Below, piece after piece: positions 9,418-18,128 of a stretch of DNA of 64,000 nucleotides (positions within the stretch are counted from its first letter, which is position 1; every line of letters starts with the position of its first letter). The notes below the pieces were generated by a model. That model did not search any database and was not told where the DNA came from. It worked only from the letters and a program-made list of their open reading frames with translations. A program made the translations under genes and the position numbers. The stretch is from assembly GCF_009296025.1 (NCBI RefSeq), contig NZ_CP045178.1, positions 8,246,001-8,310,000 on the forward strand, in the 5' to 3' direction. The stretch comes from Streptomyces tsukubensis (GTDB lineage Bacteria > Actinomycetota > Actinomycetes > Streptomycetales > Streptomycetaceae).

Positions 9418-11043
9418 GTGGCAGCCCCCCGCGCGCGTCAGCCAGGAGACCGGCCGGACGAGGATCCACCGGACTCCGGCGGAGACCTCGCGCGTCAGCC
9501 GGCAGACCGGCCGGACAAGGACCCACCGGACTCCGGCCGAGACCCTGGCGGTTCCGGCCGAGAACCCGGCGGCCCCGGCGACGGACGAGGGCGCCCCCCG
9601 CGGGCGCCCGAGGGCGCGGAGCCCGACCCCCGCCGCTGGAAGGCCCTCGCCGTCTGCCTCGTGGCGGGGTTCATGACCCTGCTCGACGTCTCCATCGTCA
9701 ACGTCGCCCTGCCGTCGATCCGCGAAGGGCTGAGCACCCCGGAGTCCGACCTCCAATGGGTGGTCTCCGGCTACGCCCTCGCCTTCGGCCTCTTCCTGAT
9801 CCCGGCAGGACGCGTCGGCGACGCCCGCGGCAGGCGCTGGATGTTCATGTTCGGCCTCACCCTCTTCACTCTCTCCTCCGCGGCCTGCGGAGCGGCGCAG
9901 ACCAGCACGTGGCTGGTCATCGCCCGGCTGGTGCAGGGGGTGGCGGGCGGACTGATCTCGCCGCAGATCTCCGCCCTCATCCAGCAGATGTTCTCCGGGC
10001 GCGAACGGGGCAAGGCCTTCGGCCTGTTCGGGACCGTGGTCGGTATCTCCACCGCGGTCGGCCCGCTCCTCGGCGGGCTGCTGATCCAGGCGATCGGCCC
10101 GGATGAGGGCTGGCGCTGGGTCTTCTACGTCAACCTGCCGCTCGGCGTCGTCTGTCTCGTCCTGGCGAGGCGGCTGCTCCCGTACACCCCCTCGGCCGGG
10201 GCGGTGACCCTGCGCAGGCTCGACCCCTTCGGTGTCCTGCTGCTCGGCGCGGGCGTCCTGGCTCTGCTGCTGCCGTTCGTCCAGTCTCAGCAGTGGCACG
10301 GCAATACGAAGTACCTGCTGGTGGTCGTCGCGGCGGTGCTGCTCGCCGGTTTCGTGCGGTGGGAGGCGCGGCTCACCGCGCGGGGCGGGGAACCCGTCAT
10401 GGATCTGAGCCTGTTCCGGGTGCGGTCCTACTGGCTCGGCTGTCTCTTGATCCTGCTGTATTTCGCCGGATTCACCTCCATCTTCTTCGTGACCACGCTC
10501 TACCTCCAGAGCGGACTGCACTACACGGCGCTCCAGGCCGGCCTCGCGATCACGCCCTTCGCGCTCGGCTCGGGAGCCGCCGCCGGGCTGGGCGGCAAGC
10601 TCGTCCACCGCTTCGGCAGGCCACTCGTCGCCATCGGGCTCACCATGGTCGCCATCGGCCTCGCGGGAACCGCTTTCGCCGTGCACCAGGTGCCCGGCAG
10701 GGGCGCGGGCTGGGCGATGCTGGTGCCGCTGCTCGTGGCCGGCCTCGGCAGCGGACTCGTGATCGCCCCCAACCAGACCCTGACCCTCTCCGAGGTCCCC
10801 GTCGTCAGCGCAGGCAGCGCCGGCGGCACGCTCCAGACGGGGCAGCGGGTGGGCTCGGCGGTGGGTATCGCCGCGGTGGGTTCCGTCTTCTTCGCACGGG
10901 TGAGCGAGGGGGGCTGGGCATCGGCCTACGACCACGGCCTCATCATCTCCGTCGCCTTCGTCGTGGCCGCGCTGATCGTCGCCGTCGCCGACATGGGCGC
11001 GGGCCGCAGGGAGCGCCGGGCCGCACAGCCGACCGGGGGATGA
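9418..11043 (+). CDS. MFS multidrug exporter, DHA2 (EmrB/QacA) family
   Basis: A 541-aa predicted 14-helix drug:H+ antiporter. The signature [18 protein letters not shown] follows the first helix, motif A reads [15 protein letters not shown], and motif C appears as [16 protein letters not shown]. Before helix 1 there is an unusual hydrophilic extension of about 75 residues, rich in Pro, Asp, Arg and Gly. It contains an imperfect 19-residue duplication (each copy with DRPD[EK]DPPDSG). The GTG at 9418 was chosen because GAAGGAG sits 6-10 nt upstream. The family exports lipophilic drugs, dyes or metabolites; no adjacent regulator points to a substrate. Confidence 0.92.
   Translation: MAAPRARQPGDRPDEDPPDSGGDLARQPADRPDKDPPDSGRDPGGSGREPGGPGDGRGRPPRAPEGAEPDPRRWKALAVCLVAGFMTLLDVSIVNVALPSIREGLSTPESDLQWVVSGYALAFGLFLIPAGRVGDARGRRWMFMFGLTLFTLSSAACGAAQTSTWLVIARLVQGVAGGLISPQISALIQQMFSGRERGKAFGLFGTVVGISTAVGPLLGGLLIQAIGPDEGWRWVFYVNLPLGVVCLVLARRLLPYTPSAGAVTLRRLDPFGVLLLGAGVLALLLPFVQSQQWHGNTKYLLVVVAAVLLAGFVRWEARLTARGGEPVMDLSLFRVRSYWLGCLLILLYFAGFTSIFFVTTLYLQSGLHYTALQAGLAITPFALGSGAAAGLGGKLVHRFGRPLVAIGLTMVAIGLAGTAFAVHQVPGRGAGWAMLVPLLVAGLGSGLVIAPNQTLTLSEVPVVSAGSAGGTLQTGQRVGSAVGIAAVGSVFFARVSEGGWASAYDHGLIISVAFVVAALIVAVADMGAGRRERRAAQPTGG
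9435..9551 (+). repeat. Imperfect 57-bp tandem duplication in the exporter N-terminus
   Basis: Two in-frame copies of a 57-bp segment encode the duplicated disordered 19-residue stretch in front of the first membrane helix of the exporter. The copies differ at several positions, so the duplication is not very recent. Confidence 0.7.
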
Positions 11044-11152
11044 CGGCCGCAGGGGGAATACGCGACGAGACGGTCCTGTTGTCATGTACATCCATATCGT
11101 CGGCGGAGGGACGGGAACCGTCGCCGGCCGCCCCGACCCGGAAGGCGCGCCC

Positions 11153-11275
11153 ATGAAGGTACGCAATTCACTTCGCTCGCTGAAGAACAAGCCGGGCGCC
11201 CAGATCGTCCGCAGGCACGGCAGGGTGTACGTGCTCAACCGCGAGGACCCCAGGCAGAAGGCGCGCCAGGGCTGA
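11153..11275 (+). CDS. rpmJ: 50S ribosomal protein bL36, type B (zinc-free paralogue)
   Basis: A 40-aa ribosomal protein recognisable from [12 protein letters not shown] at the start and [25 protein letters not shown] C-terminus. The usual L36 binds zinc through three Cys and one His; this copy has no cysteine, so it is the C-minus paralogue that replaces the zinc form when zinc is scarce. Such paralogues are commonly repressed by Zur. I looked for a Zur-type palindrome upstream and did not find a convincing one. The gene stands alone, away from other ribosomal genes, and ends at a clear hairpin. Confidence 0.93.
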   Translation: MKVRNSLRSLKNKPGAQIVRRHGRVYVLNREDPRQKARQG

Positions 11276-11299
11276 GGACGGTGGCGCGGTGGTTCGAGG

Positions 11300-11339
11300 A
11301 AGGGCGGTGCGGACTCCTTCAGGAGCGCGCACCGCCCTT
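11300..11339. terminator. Hairpin terminator after rpmJ
   Basis: AAGGGCGGTGCG (11300-11311) pairs perfectly with CGCACCGCCCTT (11328-11339) around a 16-nt loop. It sits 24 bp after rpmJ and 26 bp before the convergent end of the GH67 gene, so it probably serves both. Confidence 0.8.
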
Positions 11340-11364
11340 CTTGGTGGGCCGGACGGAGCCGGAT

Positions 11365-14262
11365 TCAGTCCGCCAGCACCACGCAGCCGCTCAGGTGCCA
11401 CGTCCTGCCGGGGTCCGAGGAGAATTCGAGATCCGTCTCCCGCTCCGCGGAGCCTCCTCCGAGGGGGACCCGCAGCCAGCGGAAGGCACGGCCGTCGAGC
11501 TGCTCGCCACGGGCCTTCTCGACGCCGTCCACACGGACGATCAGAGGCCGGGTGAACGTGCTGGTGTCGCCGGTGAGCAGATACGCCGTGCAGGGCCCCG
11601 CGGGCAGTTTGAGGCGCAGCACGGCTGGGGCGCTGTCGCGCACCCAGTCGCGGCGGAAGACGTCGAGCAGCCCGCTGTCGGAGGCGTCGGGCGTGTTGCC
11701 GACCCAGCCGAATTCCGCCCCCTCGCTCCAGACGTCGGCCGGTGACAGCCGGGTGTAGTCCTCCAGCAACGGGGAGGAGGCGGTCCCGGCGTCCAGTGCG
11801 TGCACGCACCGCGAGGCCGGCGGCGTGATCACGGTCCTCGCCTCGGCGCGCAGCGAGGAGTCGAGCGCCGCCACCCGGCCCGATCTCGGCCGCGCCCGGA
11901 GCGTGGCGAGCCCGGGGGCCGCCGGAGGTACGACGGACATCTTCACCGCGGCCACGTCCCCCGACTCCACGAACCGGGTGACGGGCTCGGCCCGCCAGCC
12001 GTCCGGGACGTCGAGCGTGGTGACGGTGCGCAGTCCTGCCCCGGTCGCGTTGGCGACGGCCACCGGCAGGGTGTTGGTCCGCCCGCCCAGCAACACGGTG
12101 TCGGCCGGGGCGACGGTGGCCTGGATCCAGGAGCGGCGCTCGTCACGGATCCGGCTCAGCCCGAACCAGTAAGCGGACAGGGTGTCCCGCCACTGGTCGG
12201 CCGCGACCATCTGGTCGCCGAACCTCTCGTGCACCTCGGCGAGGCGCCGCCGGTCGACCCGGCCGCGCAGCGCGTCCCACTCCGCGCGCATCCCCCGTAC
12301 GCGTGCCGCACCGGCGAAGTGCGTGTCGTAGATGTGCTGGATCACGGTCGAGCCGTTGTCCAGCCGGTGCGTGTAAGGCACGTGGTGCAGGAAGAGCAGC
12401 AGTTCCTCGGGGCAGTCGTCGAGCGACTCGTACAGTTCGCGCACGGGGGAGGCGTAGAGCGCGGTGTAGCCGTCGCCGGTCGCCGCCGTCCTGTCGTAGC
12501 CGATGCCCTGCGTGTCGGACTTGTGGAACTGTGTGGTCGTCGTCGGGCTGGGGTCCAGATGCCCCGTCACCGAGCCGTCCGGCGGGTGGGTCAGATAGCC
12601 CGTGCCGAGTGGCGAGGTGTACTCCTCGTAGGTGTGCCAGGAGCCGAGCAGCAGGGCGGAGACCGTCTTTACCACCTTGGGGTCGTTGCCGAAGGTCATC
12701 CGGGTCCACTCGTCGACCAGGTCCTCGGCGGACAGGTCGGGGTTCCAGGAGAGCCGCCCGTAGCCGTGCGTGTTGGCGGCGGCCAGGTGGGAGCCGGTCC
12801 AGTTGGTGGCGTCGCCGAAGTTCATGACGCCGGCGAAGCCGTAGTGGGTGTAGGGGTGTACGCGGCCGCTCACCACCCGTTTGACCGTGCTGCCCGCCCC
12901 CGCCTTGTGGGTGTCGAAGTCCAGGCACTCCTTCCACTGCGGTACCAGGTAGCACAGGTGGGTGGTGTGTCCGGTGTACTCCTGGGTCACCTGGAGTTCG
13001 ATCATCGAGTTGGTGTGGGGCAGGGAACCGAAGAGCGGGTGCGCGGGTTCGCGGACCTGGAAGTCGATCGGCCCGTTCTTGATCTGAAGGACCGCGTTGT
13101 CCTCGAACTTCCCGTCCAGCGGCACGAAGTCGAGGTAGCCCTGCCGGTCCCACTTCGCGTCGGTGTCGTGCACGAAGGCCCGCCACATCACGATCCCGCC
13201 GTACGGCTTGAGCGCTCGCGCCAGGAGGTTGGCCCCGTCGGCGTGCGTACGTCCGTAGTCCAAGGGCCCCGGCCTGCCCTCGGAGTTGGCCTTCACGAGG
13301 AAGCCCCCGAAGTCCTCGATCTTCCCGTAGATCTCCGCGGCCTTCTTCTCCCACCAGTCCCGTACGTCCGCGTCGAAGGGGTCGGCCGTGCCGAGGCCGC
13401 CCAGGTCGATGGGTGCGGCGAAGTTCGCCGTGACGTACAGGGCGACGCCGTAGCGCCGCAGCACGCCCGCGAGCGCGGCCAGCTTCTCGACGAAGGGGGC
13501 GCCGAGGTAGTCGGCGCTGGTGTTGACGTTGTTGATCACCGCGCCGTTGATACCGAGAGAGGCCAGGACGCGGGCGTAGTCGGTGTACCGCTCCTCCAGG
13601 TGCGGCAGCCGGTCCCAGTGGAAGAAGGACCGTCCCGCGTAGCCGCGTTCGATGGAGCCGTCCTCGTTGTCCCAGTGGTCGGCGACGCGCAGTGGGGCGG
13701 CCGGGGACTCGACGATGTCGGCGCGCTCCAGCGGCTGCCGGGTCTGCACCAGCCGCAGCAGGTGGAAGGCGCCGTAGAGCACTCCTCGGTCGGTGTGCGC
13801 GGCGACCACGGTCCAGTTCCTGCCCCGCTTGACGACGCGGCGGATCACATAGCCCTCGTCGCCGAGGGACGTGAGATCGGCGGCGGGGACGAGGGTGCGG
13901 ATCAGGTCGGAGCTGTCCGGGGTGCCGATCACCAGCGCGGCCCCCGACGGCGCTGTCCTCTGCGCGCTCACCCCGGTGCCGAGCAGGGCGGTCAGTCCTG
14001 CGGCCAGTTCGTCGGCGGCCGATCTCTGGAGTACGCCGCCTCCCTGCCGTACCAGCCGGCCCAGGGCGGCGCGGTAGCGCGCGAGGTGGCTCGGGTCCTC
14101 CACCCGGCGGTAGCGCAGCCACAGTTCGTAGCCGTCCTCGGCGGACAGTCCTGCGGCGGACAATTCTCCGGCGGACGCCGGAGCCGCGAGGGCGAGAGGA
14201 CCGAGCGTGGCCCCGAGGGCGGCGGCCGTCAGGACGCTGCGGCGACGTATTCCTGAGCTCAT
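11365..14262 (-). CDS. Secreted GH67 alpha-glucuronidase with long C-terminal extension
   Basis: Predicted to remove 4-O-methylglucuronic acid from xylo-oligosaccharides. The 965-aa protein starts with a twin-arginine-type signal (RRRSVLTAAALG...APASA). A GH67 N-domain with DEGYVIRRV follows, then the (beta/alpha)8 domain. Candidate catalytic residues known from the family are present: Glu in VKANSEGRPGP (about residue 330), Asp in PLDGKFEDN and Glu in FQVREP. The helical C-domain continues with QEYTGHTTHLCYLVPQWKECLDF. Standard GH67 enzymes end near 700-730 aa; here about 230 further residues follow, with beta-rich stretches and no obvious match. ATG 14262 (GGAAG 8 nt upstream) is preferred to the upstream in-frame GTG. 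No other xylan genes are next to it. Confidence 0.92.
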   Translation of the reverse strand: MSSGIRRRSVLTAAALGATLGPLALAAPASAGELSAAGLSAEDGYELWLRYRRVEDPSHLARYRAALGRLVRQGGGVLQRSAADELAAGLTALLGTGVSAQRTAPSGAALVIGTPDSSDLIRTLVPAADLTSLGDEGYVIRRVVKRGRNWTVVAAHTDRGVLYGAFHLLRLVQTRQPLERADIVESPAAPLRVADHWDNEDGSIERGYAGRSFFHWDRLPHLEERYTDYARVLASLGINGAVINNVNTSADYLGAPFVEKLAALAGVLRRYGVALYVTANFAAPIDLGGLGTADPFDADVRDWWEKKAAEIYGKIEDFGGFLVKANSEGRPGPLDYGRTHADGANLLARALKPYGGIVMWRAFVHDTDAKWDRQGYLDFVPLDGKFEDNAVLQIKNGPIDFQVREPAHPLFGSLPHTNSMIELQVTQEYTGHTTHLCYLVPQWKECLDFDTHKAGAGSTVKRVVSGRVHPYTHYGFAGVMNFGDATNWTGSHLAAANTHGYGRLSWNPDLSAEDLVDEWTRMTFGNDPKVVKTVSALLLGSWHTYEEYTSPLGTGYLTHPPDGSVTGHLDPSPTTTTQFHKSDTQGIGYDRTAATGDGYTALYASPVRELYESLDDCPEELLLFLHHVPYTHRLDNGSTVIQHIYDTHFAGAARVRGMRAEWDALRGRVDRRRLAEVHERFGDQMVAADQWRDTLSAYWFGLSRIRDERRSWIQATVAPADTVLLGGRTNTLPVAVANATGAGLRTVTTLDVPDGWRAEPVTRFVESGDVAAVKMSVVPPAAPGLATLRARPRSGRVAALDSSLRAEARTVITPPASRCVHALDAGTASSPLLEDYTRLSPADVWSEGAEFGWVGNTPDASDSGLLDVFRRDWVRDSAPAVLRLKLPAGPCTAYLLTGDTSTFTRPLIVRVDGVEKARGEQLDGRAFRWLRVPLGGGSAERETDLEFSSDPGRTWHLSGCVVLAD

Positions 14263-14697
14263 GATTCTCACTTCCGTCGACGGACGCGCCCGGACGACCG
14301 GCGCGGACGAACAGCGCGAGGGGACAGCGCGAAGGAGCGCTGCGAAAGAGCGGTGCGAAAGGAGTGGTCAAGCCCCGCCACGGTCACATGCGTCACGGCG
14401 GCCGTCAACACAACCAACCAGAAAAGAACATTGAGGCTTCGGGTTTCCCTCTGCTCCCTGTCCGCAGGGGAGTTGATCGCGTCATACTCGCGAACAGATC
14501 TCGTGGACCGACCGCTTCCGTCGCCAGTACTCCGGAGGACGGGCGCGAGGAGGCCCGTGCTGCCGGTCCGCCGGATTCTGGGATCTGAATTCTGGTCACC
14601 CATGTCAACGACCAAAAGCGAACATGCGAGGAGGGGCGGGGGAGCGGCTGAGAGCCGTCGGGGAGTCGGAAGGCCGGGGGGTCGACGGATCAGGGGA
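14263..14697. other. 435-bp region upstream of the GH67 gene
   Basis: A lower-GC patch (around 14400-14480 and 14580-14630) suggests promoter activity towards the GH67 gene. On the minus strand a TTGACA at about 14607-14602 is followed 17 bp later by GAATCC, a plausible but imperfect -35/-10 pair, more than 300 bp from the start codon. No gene was found here. Confidence 0.4.
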
Positions 14698-16017
14698 TCA
14701 GGTCCCGAGAAGGCGCAGCATCCCCCACAGGGCGACCGTCGAGGCCACCAGAGCGGCCGGGACCGTCGCGAGACCGAGGCGTGTGAAAGCGCCGAGGCGG
14801 GCCGCCTCCCCGTGCTGATGCAGGACGCGGCGCCACAGGAGTGTGGCCAGCGAGCCCGCGTAGGTCAGGTTGGGGCCGAGGTTCACACCGATCAGGGCGG
14901 CGAGTACAGGCCCGGCACCGCCGGGCGCGAGCAGCGGCAGCAGCGCGAGGACGGCGGGCAGGTTGTTGATGATGTTGGCGAGGAGCGCCGCGACCGCGGC
15001 GACCGCCAGCAGGGCGCCCAGCGAGTCCCCCTCGGGCAGCAGCCGCCCGAGCCCGGTCTCCAGGCCGTTCTCCACCACGGCCTGGACCACCACCCCGAGG
15101 GCCAGGACGAAGAGGCAGAACAGCGGGGACGCCGACCCCACCAGCTTCCGCGGGGTCGTGGTCCCACGCCGCAGCCCCCGGCAGGCGAGCACCAGCACAC
15201 CGGCGAGGGCGGCCCACGCGGGCTCAAGACCCGCGAGTGACGCCACAGCGAAACCCGCCAGCGTCAGGCCCACCACGACCAGCGTGAAGGCGGGCACGCG
15301 TGGGCGGTCCTCCGGCTCCGGCGACCGCGTGGAGCGGGCGAGGTCCCGACGGAAGAAACCTCGGAAGACGGCGTACTCCACCGCGATCGCCGCCAGCCAC
15401 GGCAGCGCCATGAGGGCCGCGAACCGGGTGAAGGAGAGCCCGCTCGCGCTGAACGCCAGCAGATTGGTGAGGTTGGAGACGGGCAGCAGCAGCGAGGCCG
15501 AATTGGCGAGGTGGGCCGTCGCGTACACGTGCGGCCCGGCCCTGGCTCCGGCGCGCGCGGCGGTGGCGAAGACGACCGGAGTGAGCAGGACGACGGTCGC
15601 GTCGAGACTGAGCGCGGCCGTGACCGCGGACGCCACCACGAACACCCCGCCCAGCAGCCGGTGCGGGTCGCCGCCGCACAGCCGCGCCACCTCAGAACCG
15701 GCGGCGGAGAAGAGCCCGTCGTCCGCGCAGAGCTGCGCCAGCATGAGGATGAGGGCGAGGAAACCGACCACGGGCAGGAGGGTGCGTACCTGCTCCCACG
15801 CGTCGGAGAGGGAAACGGCCCCCAGGACGACCACCAGGACGGCCGCGGGGATCGCCGCCGCCGCTTCGGGGAGACCTCGCGGACGCGCCACGGCGAACGC
15901 GAGAACGCCGAGCAGCAGAATCACCGGCACGATCCCGGTTGTGACAGTACTCAGCGTGATTTCTCCGACGGTGTGGGCGCGGTGACGCCCGGCGAGCGGT
16001 ACGCCTAAGGATCCCAT
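14698..16017 (-). CDS. ArsB/SLC13-type ion permease
   Basis: An integral membrane protein of the ion-transporter superfamily that includes ArsB arsenite carriers and SLC13 anion carriers. About ten hydrophobic helices are visible. Family-like blocks are LIL MLAQLCADDGLF (split), ALSLDATVVLLTPVVFATA, and the Asn-rich HLANSASLLLPVSNLTNLLAF. The second half repeats the pattern with NIINNLPAVLALLPLL and IGVNLGPNLTYAGSLATLLW. No ArsR, ArsC or ArsA gene is nearby, so arsenite is not assured. The start is uncertain: ATG 16017 has GGAGG with no spacing, while a CTG at 15954 has GGAG at an ideal 8 nt and begins just before the first helix. Confidence 0.85.
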   Translation of the reverse strand: MGSLGVPLAGRHRAHTVGEITLSTVTTGIVPVILLLGVLAFAVARPRGLPEAAAAIPAAVLVVVLGAVSLSDAWEQVRTLLPVVGFLALILMLAQLCADDGLFSAAGSEVARLCGGDPHRLLGGVFVVASAVTAALSLDATVVLLTPVVFATAARAGARAGPHVYATAHLANSASLLLPVSNLTNLLAFSASGLSFTRFAALMALPWLAAIAVEYAVFRGFFRRDLARSTRSPEPEDRPRVPAFTLVVVGLTLAGFAVASLAGLEPAWAALAGVLVLACRGLRRGTTTPRKLVGSASPLFCLFVLALGVVVQAVVENGLETGLGRLLPEGDSLGALLAVAAVAALLANIINNLPAVLALLPLLAPGGAGPVLAALIGVNLGPNLTYAGSLATLLWRRVLHQHGEAARLGAFTRLGLATVPAALVASTVALWGMLRLLGT

Positions 16018-16053
16018 CCTCCGCAGGGCGTCGCGCGCCGGAGGGGAGCGGAC

Positions 16054-16094
16054 GCGTTCGGGCCGGTCACCCGTGGGGGGAGCGGCCCGAACGC
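16054..16094 (-). terminator. Hairpin terminator after ohr
   Basis: GCGTTCGGGCCG (16054-16065) and CGGCCCGAACGC (16083-16094) form a perfect 12-bp stem with a 17-nt loop. It lies 42 bp past the end of ohr and separates it from the downstream permease gene on the same strand. Confidence 0.8.
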
Positions 16095-16135
16095 TGGGCG
16101 GCGTACACACGGCTGCTCCGGCGTACGCCGGGGTG

Positions 16136-16546
16136 TCACTCGATGACGAGGTCGACCTGGATGTTGCCGCGCGTCGCCTTGGAGTAGGGGCAGGTGCGGT
16201 GGGCCTGCTCGACGACGGTGTGGCCGGTCTCGCTGTCGAGGCTGTCGGGCAGTTCGACGCGGAGGACGACGGCGAGACCGAAACCGTCGCCGTCCTTGCC
16301 GATGCTGACCTCGGAGGTCACGGAGATCTCGCTGGTGTCGATCTTCGCCGCGCGTCCCACCTGGCCGAGGGCGCTGGCGAAACAGGCCGCGTAGCCCGCG
16401 GCGAACAGCTGCTCCGGGTTGGTGCCCTTGCCGTTCCCGCCGAGCGCCGGCGGCATCGCCAGTGCCAGGTCGAGCTGCCCGTCGGAGCTGACGGCGCGGC
16501 CCTCGCGTCCGTTGGCCGTTGCCGCGGCGGTGTAGAGCGCCTCCAT
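16136..16546 (-). CDS. ohr: Organic hydroperoxide resistance protein Ohr (OsmC family)
   Basis: A 136-aa thiol peroxidase that reduces organic hydroperoxides to alcohols in the cytoplasm. Both catalytic cysteines are present, the first in GYAACFASAL and the second in AHRTCPYSKATRGN. The Ohr signatures GTNPEQLFAAGYAACF and the C-terminal DLVIE are also intact. The start at 16546 (MEALYTAAATANG) matches the family N-terminus; the longer frame is rejected. It is divergent from a MarR-type regulator at 16660, and a clear palindrome lies between them, the usual ohr/ohrR arrangement. Confidence 0.95.
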   Translation of the reverse strand: MEALYTAAATANGREGRAVSSDGQLDLALAMPPALGGNGKGTNPEQLFAAGYAACFASALGQVGRAAKIDTSEISVTSEVSIGKDGDGFGLAVVLRVELPDSLDSETGHTVVEQAHRTCPYSKATRGNIQVDLVIE

Positions 16547-16606
16547 GAAGAACCATCCCTCTCGTCCGTACCGGCGACCCGGCGGCCACCGTGATGCAAG
16601 TAGAGC

Positions 16607-16623
16607 ACACAACTTAATTGTGT
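16607..16623. promoter_or_regulatory. OhrR operator between ohr and ohrR
   Basis: ACACAA-CTTAA-TTGTGT is a perfect 6-bp inverted repeat with a 5-nt AT-rich centre in the 113-bp divergent intergenic region. AT-rich palindromes of this type are the operators of OhrR repressors in several bacteria. On the minus strand, TTGTAC and TCTACT spaced 17 bp overlap the palindrome and could form the ohr promoter. Confidence 0.75.
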
Positions 16624-16659
16624 ACAACCAAATGGTGGGCGGCGGGTTACCCTGGGACC

Positions 16660-17133
16660 ATGAAGGACGTGACCATGGGAGACGACGAGCTCCTCAGCCT
16701 CGACCGGCAGATCTGCTTCTCGCTGAACGCCGCGTCGCGCGCCTTCGGCGGCGTGTACCGCGTCGCGCTGAAGGAGCTGGGTCTCACCTACTCGCAGTAC
16801 CTCGTGATGCTGGTCCTCTGGGAGGACGGCGAGCTGCCGGTGAAGCGCATCGGTGAGCGGCTGCGACTCGACTCGGGGACGCTCTCACCCCTGCTGAAGC
16901 GGCTGGAGGCGGCCGGGCTCGTGCGGCGTGAGCGCGGCGTCGAGGACGAGCGGTCCGTCTCCGTGCGCCTCACCGACGAGGGCGCCGAGCTGAAGGCGAG
17001 GGCCGCGCGGGTACCCCGCTCCATCGCCGCGGCCACGGGTCTCTCGGTGGACGAGATCGACGACCTGCGCGAGCGGCTCGCACGGCTCACCGAGGCACTC
17101 GACTCGGCAGTCACGCGCGGCCTCGGCGGCTGA
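16660..17133 (+). CDS. ohrR: OhrR, MarR-family organic-peroxide-sensing repressor
   Basis: A 157-aa winged-helix repressor. The N-terminal LDRQICFSLNAASRAF contains the reactive cysteine that OhrR proteins oxidise to sense peroxide. The DNA-binding part includes PVKRIGERLRLDSGTLSPLLKRLE and the wing RRERGVEDERSVSVRLTDEG. It is divergent from ohr across the palindrome at 16607 and probably represses both genes. ATG 16660 and ATG 16675 are both possible starts; the first is used. Confidence 0.93.
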   Translation: MKDVTMGDDELLSLDRQICFSLNAASRAFGGVYRVALKELGLTYSQYLVMLVLWEDGELPVKRIGERLRLDSGTLSPLLKRLEAAGLVRRERGVEDERSVSVRLTDEGAELKARAARVPRSIAAATGLSVDEIDDLRERLARLTEALDSAVTRGLGG

Positions 17134-17199
17134 GGGCCGCACGCGCCCGGTCCTCGGCCGGGTCGCGCGCGGCTCCTGTCCCGCCTCGGGACGGGGCGG

Positions 17200-17230
17200 C
17201 GGTCACCGGGCCGGACGCACCCGGTGACCG
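17200..17230. terminator. Bidirectional hairpin between ohrR and the HD-domain gene
   Basis: CGGTCACCGGG (17200-17210) pairs with CCCGGTGACCG (17220-17230), an 11-bp perfect stem with a 9-nt loop between two convergent genes. Confidence 0.8.
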
Positions 17231-17239
17231 GCACACTCT

Positions 17240-17884
17240 TCACTCCGGCCAGGCCGAGTTCTCGATGGTGCTGACGAAGTCCCCGCGGACGAACCCCGGC
17301 ACGAAGTGCTCCAGTACGTCCGCTTTCACGTTCCCGAAGGTGGTCTCCGGTTTGGGCGCGATGCCCTCGGTGAACGCTTCGAGGATCCGCCGCTTGAAAT
17401 CGGGACGCGGATGCAGGGCGGTGATCTCCGCACGGTCCCGCGCCGAGATGTCGTCGAACCCGATGCCCAGCACGTCGTACTCCACACCGGCGGTCACCAG
17501 GGCCACTTCGGGCTCCATGTACTGGGGGATGCCCGGCGTCGTGTGCAGGGCGATCGCCGTCCACACCCGCCGGACGCTGTCCTCGGGCACCCCGTGCTCC
17601 TGGAGGAAGCGGCGGGCCTCGTCCGCGCTGTCCACCTCGAAGCGTCGGCCGCTGCCTCGGTGCTTCTCCCCCAGCCCCAGATCGTGGAACATGGCGCCGA
17701 TGTACAGCAGCTCCGGGTCGAAGCTCAGATCACGGTTCTTGCCCTGGAGGCTGCCGAACCAGTAGACCCGGCGTGAGTGGTGGTAGATCAGCTCGTCGGT
17801 CGTGTCCCTCACGAGCTCGGTGGCCTCCCGCGTGAGCCTGGTGGAGGGCACGCTCACCCCCGCGCGGCTGTCCTGCTCCGGCAT
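17240..17884 (-). CDS. HD-domain metal-dependent hydrolase-like protein
   Basis: A 214-aa soluble protein with an HD-superfamily core. Metal ligands are visible in order: His in IYHHSRRVYWFG, the HD pair in LYIGAMFHDLGLGEKH, and a later His in WTAIALHTTPGI. The pattern resembles the cyanamide-hydratase-like and nucleotide-phosphohydrolase-like HD proteins. The substrate is not clear. The start at 17884 is preceded by AAGGAG at a good distance. It is monocistronic and convergent with ohrR. Confidence 0.85.
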   Translation of the reverse strand: MPEQDSRAGVSVPSTRLTREATELVRDTTDELIYHHSRRVYWFGSLQGKNRDLSFDPELLYIGAMFHDLGLGEKHRGSGRRFEVDSADEARRFLQEHGVPEDSVRRVWTAIALHTTPGIPQYMEPEVALVTAGVEYDVLGIGFDDISARDRAEITALHPRPDFKRRILEAFTEGIAPKPETTFGNVKADVLEHFVPGFVRGDFVSTIENSAWPE

Positions 17885-18128
17885 CGCTGACTCCTTGTCC
17901 TCGGGTGCTCGTACGCGTCGTCCGGTGAACCTCGTAAGGGGGTGACGGCGCCGGTGGCCTCCGCCACACGTTCCAGACTGCGCCGTCCGCCCCTCGGAGC
18001 GCCACGCGGAACGGGACGCGCACCCCACAGTCCAGGACATCCGGGCAGGCGGTCCGGGGCCGCGGGAGCGGTCAGGACAGGGAGGCCCTGGCGACCTGGG
18101 GAGGGGCCGTCGCGGATAACCTGGGCCG

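Noticed and set aside
14698..16017. Calling the permease an arsenite exporter
   Set aside because: The fold fits ArsB/SLC13, but no other ars gene is nearby and the superfamily has many substrates.
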